This document shows positions 5,875-7,967 of a stretch of 7,967 nt of DNA, piece after piece. The notes below the pieces were generated by a model. That model saw nothing but the letters and a program-made list of their open reading frames with translations, was not told the origin of the DNA and did no database searches. The position numbers were made by a program, and so were the translations under genes. The DNA is from Nitrospirota bacterium (GTDB lineage: Bacteria; Nitrospirota; CAKKRA01; 9FT-COMBO-42-15), in NCBI GenBank assembly GCA_023248415.1, contig JAHFEP010000131.1, forward strand, positions 1 to 7,967, given 5' to 3'. Numbering within the stretch: position 1 is the first letter of the stretch; each line of letters begins with the position of its first letter.

Positions 5875-5903
5875 AACATACCATGAGAGATGGCTTCTGT
5901 CAA
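5875..5903 (-). promoter_or_regulatory. Sigma-70-type promoter for the regulator/antiterminator operon
   Basis: On the minus strand a perfect -35 box TTGACA (5903-5898) is followed by a 17-bp spacer and the -10 box TATGTT (5880-5875, four of six consensus bases). Only six bases (CAATTC) separate the -10 box from the ATG at 5868. Transcription would begin at about the A of that ATG, giving a leaderless or near-leaderless mRNA. No Shine-Dalgarno sequence precedes the ATG, which is consistent with this. Confidence 0.65.
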
Positions 5904-5987
5904 GAAAAAAATTGACGTGGGAAATGGAAAACCTGAAAACTGAGTGGGTACTGCTCTTCCTTGTAGGGTTTGACAAAATTCGGAACA

Positions 5988-6036
5988 ACTAACAGGTTAG
6001 TCCTCCTTGCCTGTCGGCAAGCAGGCGGAAGGAGGA
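5988..6036. repeat. REP-like composite palindrome in the glycosyltransferase/regulator gap
   Basis: The main dyad has outer arms TCCTCCTT (6001-6008) and AAGGAGGA (6029-6036) and inner arms GCCTG (6009-6013) and CAGGC (6022-6026), with a GG bulge. An alternative inner hairpin CTTGCC/GGCAAG (6006-6021) competes with it. A small adjoining dyad ACTAAC-AG-GTTAGT spans 5988-6001. No U-run follows on the minus strand, so this is not a classical terminator, although it could still end or stabilise the glycosyltransferase transcript. The surrounding gap of about 210 bp (5869-6081) otherwise contains only the promoter. Confidence 0.6.
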
Positions 6037-6081
6037 AGATATAGGGAAGGAAAAATGTAATGCGGAGGAAGAAATGACCTA

Positions 6082-7683
6082 TCAATCATAAGTTATAGTC
6101 TCTTTATCCATGGATATATAAATTGCATTATCTTTTTTATGAGGAGAAAAACCATCCTCTTGTAGAAATCTATCTAAGTCAAATTTTATTCTTTCTGCCC
6201 ATTTTGATGGTAAAACAAATGAATTGTGTGAATAATTATTTCCTTCTCCAAACGATACATCTTGATAGTGGTAAAGAATTGGTTCAGGTGTATAAATAAC
6301 CTTCATTCCCTGTTCCCGTATTCTAAGACAGAGGTCAATATCCTCACCATCATGTAGATTTTCGTCAAAACCACCTACGTTCAAAAACACATCCTTTTTT
6401 ACAAGCATACAATCACTGCTGATTGCCTGGAATTCTCTCAATCGGTTTACAAAAGGATTATCTGCATTGAATCCTCTATAAATATATGTACTTTTAAGTC
6501 TTCCTCTATCGTCAAAAAAGCATATACCAGCGTGTTGTATCCTCCCATTCCGATGATTAAGCAGCTTGCAGCCAACTACTGCAATTTCATTATTCATCTT
6601 AGCTGCTGCCACCAATGCATCAATCCAGCCGGATTCAGGAACATTTCCACCTTTTAGAAATACAATATAATCTCCTTTACTTTCTTTTGCACCTTGATTA
6701 CAAAGTATGGCAAAATTAGATTCTTCTCTGCTATAGACAATCCTTATTTTTCCTAACAGAACCAGATTTAGAAGGTAAGTATTTATCTTATCGTTTGAAC
6801 CAACACCTACTATTATCACTTCAAAGGGTGTTTTCCCATTACTTTCATTTATGATTGCATCGAGACATGGAACAAAAATCTTTATATTGTCATAAAAAAC
6901 CGGGACCACTACTGAAATGACAGGATTAGGCCTTTCATCGCTTATCCACTGCTTATTGATATTTTTTTCAGATGACCCTATCAAACCATTCTTACATCCT
7001 TCAATAGACTTTGCCAGTTTCATAGCTGTAAATCTTCGGTCACCATCTAATGCAATAAACAATCTGTCATCAAAACCTGGATCCTTCTTTATATATGTAT
7101 TATCATGCTTGGATTTGCCTACAGTATAGTGCAAATGCTCAAATATTACATCATTGAGATAGACAATTCTATCATGGCCGAAACGTTTAAGCTGTTTAAA
7201 GGTATCAAGCAGGTGTGATTCTATATGAAGATTCAAATAACCCTCCGGGCATATCCCTCCCATAAGTTCGCATGCCTTGCGAGATAAAATTGGAATTGTT
7301 GGAGACCTCTCGCCTTGATCCAAATCATTTCCATAAACAAAGACAATATCATCCGAAAATTTAGAAAACGCATTAACAACAGCTTTATCCCACCCCACAG
7401 AACTAAATACTACATCATCGTTCATTAGTATAATATAACGTCCGCTGCTCTTTTTATAACATTCTTTAAACATCATTCCCATAGAATTGCCTGGCGGCTT
7501 TATTATTTTAACAATCTTAAGTGCAGGCATATCTATATTATGGCTTGCAGTATCATCTGCATCCATGTATAGAACTATTTCTACAGACTGGATGTCATGA
7601 GTAGTCTTAACTATACTCTCAAACAGTTTATAGACAAGCGAGGGACGCCTCCTTGTTGGCAGTAGTATAGAAAAGTTTATCAT
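6082..7683 (-). CDS. Two-domain family 2 (GT-A fold) glycosyltransferase
   Basis: A 533-residue cytoplasmic glycosyltransferase with two GT2-like domains and no membrane helix. Domain 1 (about 3-230) begins FSILLPTRRRPS and has VEIVLYMDADD (34-44) and YIILMNDDVVF (83-93), with NDD at 88-90 as the likely metal-binding DxD. Domain 2 (about 254-520) begins PVISVVVPVFY and has the late motif GGFDENLHDGEDIDLCLRIREQG, where E447-D448 fit the catalytic acid/base region. Its early acidic residues are missing: IVGVGSND (291-298) and FLKGGNVPESGW (342-353) stand where relatives usually have IVDNGSTD and LNNDT-like motifs. Domain 2 may therefore use an unusual metal site or have a binding role. Expected job: transfer of one or two sugars from nucleotide donors to a growing surface glycan. 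Start at ATG 7683; GGGAG lies 11 nt upstream, slightly far for a ribosome-binding site. The acceptor and sugars are unknown. Confidence 0.88.
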   Translation of the reverse strand: MINFSILLPTRRRPSLVYKLFESIVKTTHDIQSVEIVLYMDADDTASHNIDMPALKIVKIIKPPGNSMGMMFKECYKKSSGRYIILMNDDVVFSSVGWDKAVVNAFSKFSDDIVFVYGNDLDQGERSPTIPILSRKACELMGGICPEGYLNLHIESHLLDTFKQLKRFGHDRIVYLNDVIFEHLHYTVGKSKHDNTYIKKDPGFDDRLFIALDGDRRFTAMKLAKSIEGCKNGLIGSSEKNINKQWISDERPNPVISVVVPVFYDNIKIFVPCLDAIINESNGKTPFEVIIVGVGSNDKINTYLLNLVLLGKIRIVYSREESNFAILCNQGAKESKGDYIVFLKGGNVPESGWIDALVAAAKMNNEIAVVGCKLLNHRNGRIQHAGICFFDDRGRLKSTYIYRGFNADNPFVNRLREFQAISSDCMLVKKDVFLNVGGFDENLHDGEDIDLCLRIREQGMKVIYTPEPILYHYQDVSFGEGNNYSHNSFVLPSKWAERIKFDLDRFLQEDGFSPHKKDNAIYISMDKETITYD

Positions 7684-7764
7684 ATATGCAGAAAAACTCC
7701 CATTGCTTTTCTATTAATACTTACTGGATTGCGTCTGAAATAACACTGTTTACCATAATAAAAC

Positions 7765-7794
7765 ATTTTAGCAGTTTCTCTAATGCTGTGTCGC
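7765..7794 (-). promoter_or_regulatory. Possible sigma-70-type promoter for the glycosyltransferase gene
   Basis: In the 179-bp gap between the upstream gene's stop (7863) and the glycosyltransferase ATG (7683), the minus strand has GCGACA (7794-7789, four of six -35 bases), an 18-bp spacer and TAAAAT (7770-7765, five of six -10 bases). The start would be about 75 nt before the ATG. I see no intrinsic terminator in the gap. The match is moderate and the DNA AT-rich, so chance is a real alternative. Confidence 0.35.
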
Positions 7795-7862
7795 CGCAAG
7801 GCTATCTTTTGTCTGAATTGATGAGGTGGAAATGTAAAGCACGGCAAGATATGGGGTTAATT

Positions 7863-7967
7863 TTAGAGTAGCTTTCTTTTTAGTCTTGTTTTTGTCATTT
7901 CCTGAATATGCTGCTTAACATCTTCGCCAAACTTTTTTTCAATCATGCTTAAATAATTTGGGTTTTC
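7863..7967 (-). CDS. 3' end of an unidentified gene (partial)
   Basis: The minus-strand frame is open from the window edge to a TAA at 7865-7863 and gives 34 residues. They begin ENPNYLSMIEKKFGEDVKQH and end KTRLKRKLL. The composition is a charged amphipathic helix with a basic end, which looks like a genuine C-terminus rather than a shadow frame, but no family can be named. Its orientation matches the rest of the locus, so a glycosyltransferase or other sugar enzyme is a fair guess only. Confidence 0.5.
   Translation of the reverse strand, partial: ENPNYLSMIEKKFGEDVKQHIQEMTKTRLKRKLL

Noticed and set aside
5869..5988. 40-codon N-terminal extension of the winged-helix regulator
   Set aside because: The extension has no domain features and overlaps a strong promoter; the regulator domain starts cleanly from the ATG at 5868.
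5900..6085. 61-codon minus-strand open frame between the glycosyltransferase and the regulator
   Set aside because: It runs through the palindrome (giving PPACRQARRTN) and the regulator promoter, has no recognisable domain, and has no ribosome-binding site. It is best explained as a translated repeat.
7686..7871. 61-codon plus-strand open frame at the right end
   Set aside because: It is antisense to the locus, has no ribosome-binding site or recognisable motif, and overlaps the end of the minus-strand partial gene.
1..7967. CRISPR array, tRNA or rRNA genes
   Set aside because: No regularly spaced direct repeats and no cloverleaf or rRNA-like sequence were seen on either strand.

Overview
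This window holds part of a cell-surface polysaccharide locus, and every gene I accept lies on the minus strand, so transcription runs from high to low coordinates. The DNA is AT-rich. The EPS-type winged-helix regulator, a NusG paralogue, WbpA-type dehydrogenase, small palindromic repeats and IS200/IS605-like debris together suggest a Gram-negative environmental bacterium, perhaps Nitrospirota or a deltaproteobacterial lineage. That placement is inference; no rRNA or other taxonomic marker is present.

In transcription order: (1) 7967-7863, the last 34 codons of an unidentified gene. (2) 7683-6082, a two-domain family 2 glycosyltransferase whose second domain lacks the usual acidic metal-binding residues. 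(3) 6081-5869, a gap with a REP-like palindrome and a strong sigma-70-type promoter (TTGACA, 17 bp, TATGTT) placed so that the transcript would start at or near an ATG. (4) 5868-4766, an EPS-type winged-helix regulator with a C-terminal Rossmann-like domain, overlapping a NusG-like antiterminator gene; this looks like the regulatory head of the operon. (5) 4674-3358, a WbpA-type UDP-GlcNAc 6-dehydrogenase, followed by a coupled but destroyed UDP-glucuronate 4-epimerase-type gene (3361-3119).

(6) 3160-2929 is a patch of mobile-element debris. It holds two hairpins of the same design with compensatory base changes, a 79-nt nested palindrome, and one copy of a 26-bp repeat. The second copy of that repeat is just upstream of the dehydrogenase. 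The pattern resembles the 3' ends of IS200/IS605-type tnpB genes, where a hairpin spans the stop codon. (7) 2845-50 is a tightly overlapping trio: a Gfo/Idh/MocA dehydrogenase, a NeuA-type CMP-sugar synthetase and a radical SAM/SPASM protein, followed by the first codons of another gene running off the left edge.

Working model (inference): the regulator and the antiterminator control a long polysaccharide operon. The dehydrogenase makes a nucleotide-linked uronic acid. The second block makes or tailors a CMP-activated nonulosonic (sialic-acid-like) sugar, with an unassigned radical SAM step. No NeuB-type synthase, flippase, polymerase or transporter is in the window, so the glycan cannot be named.
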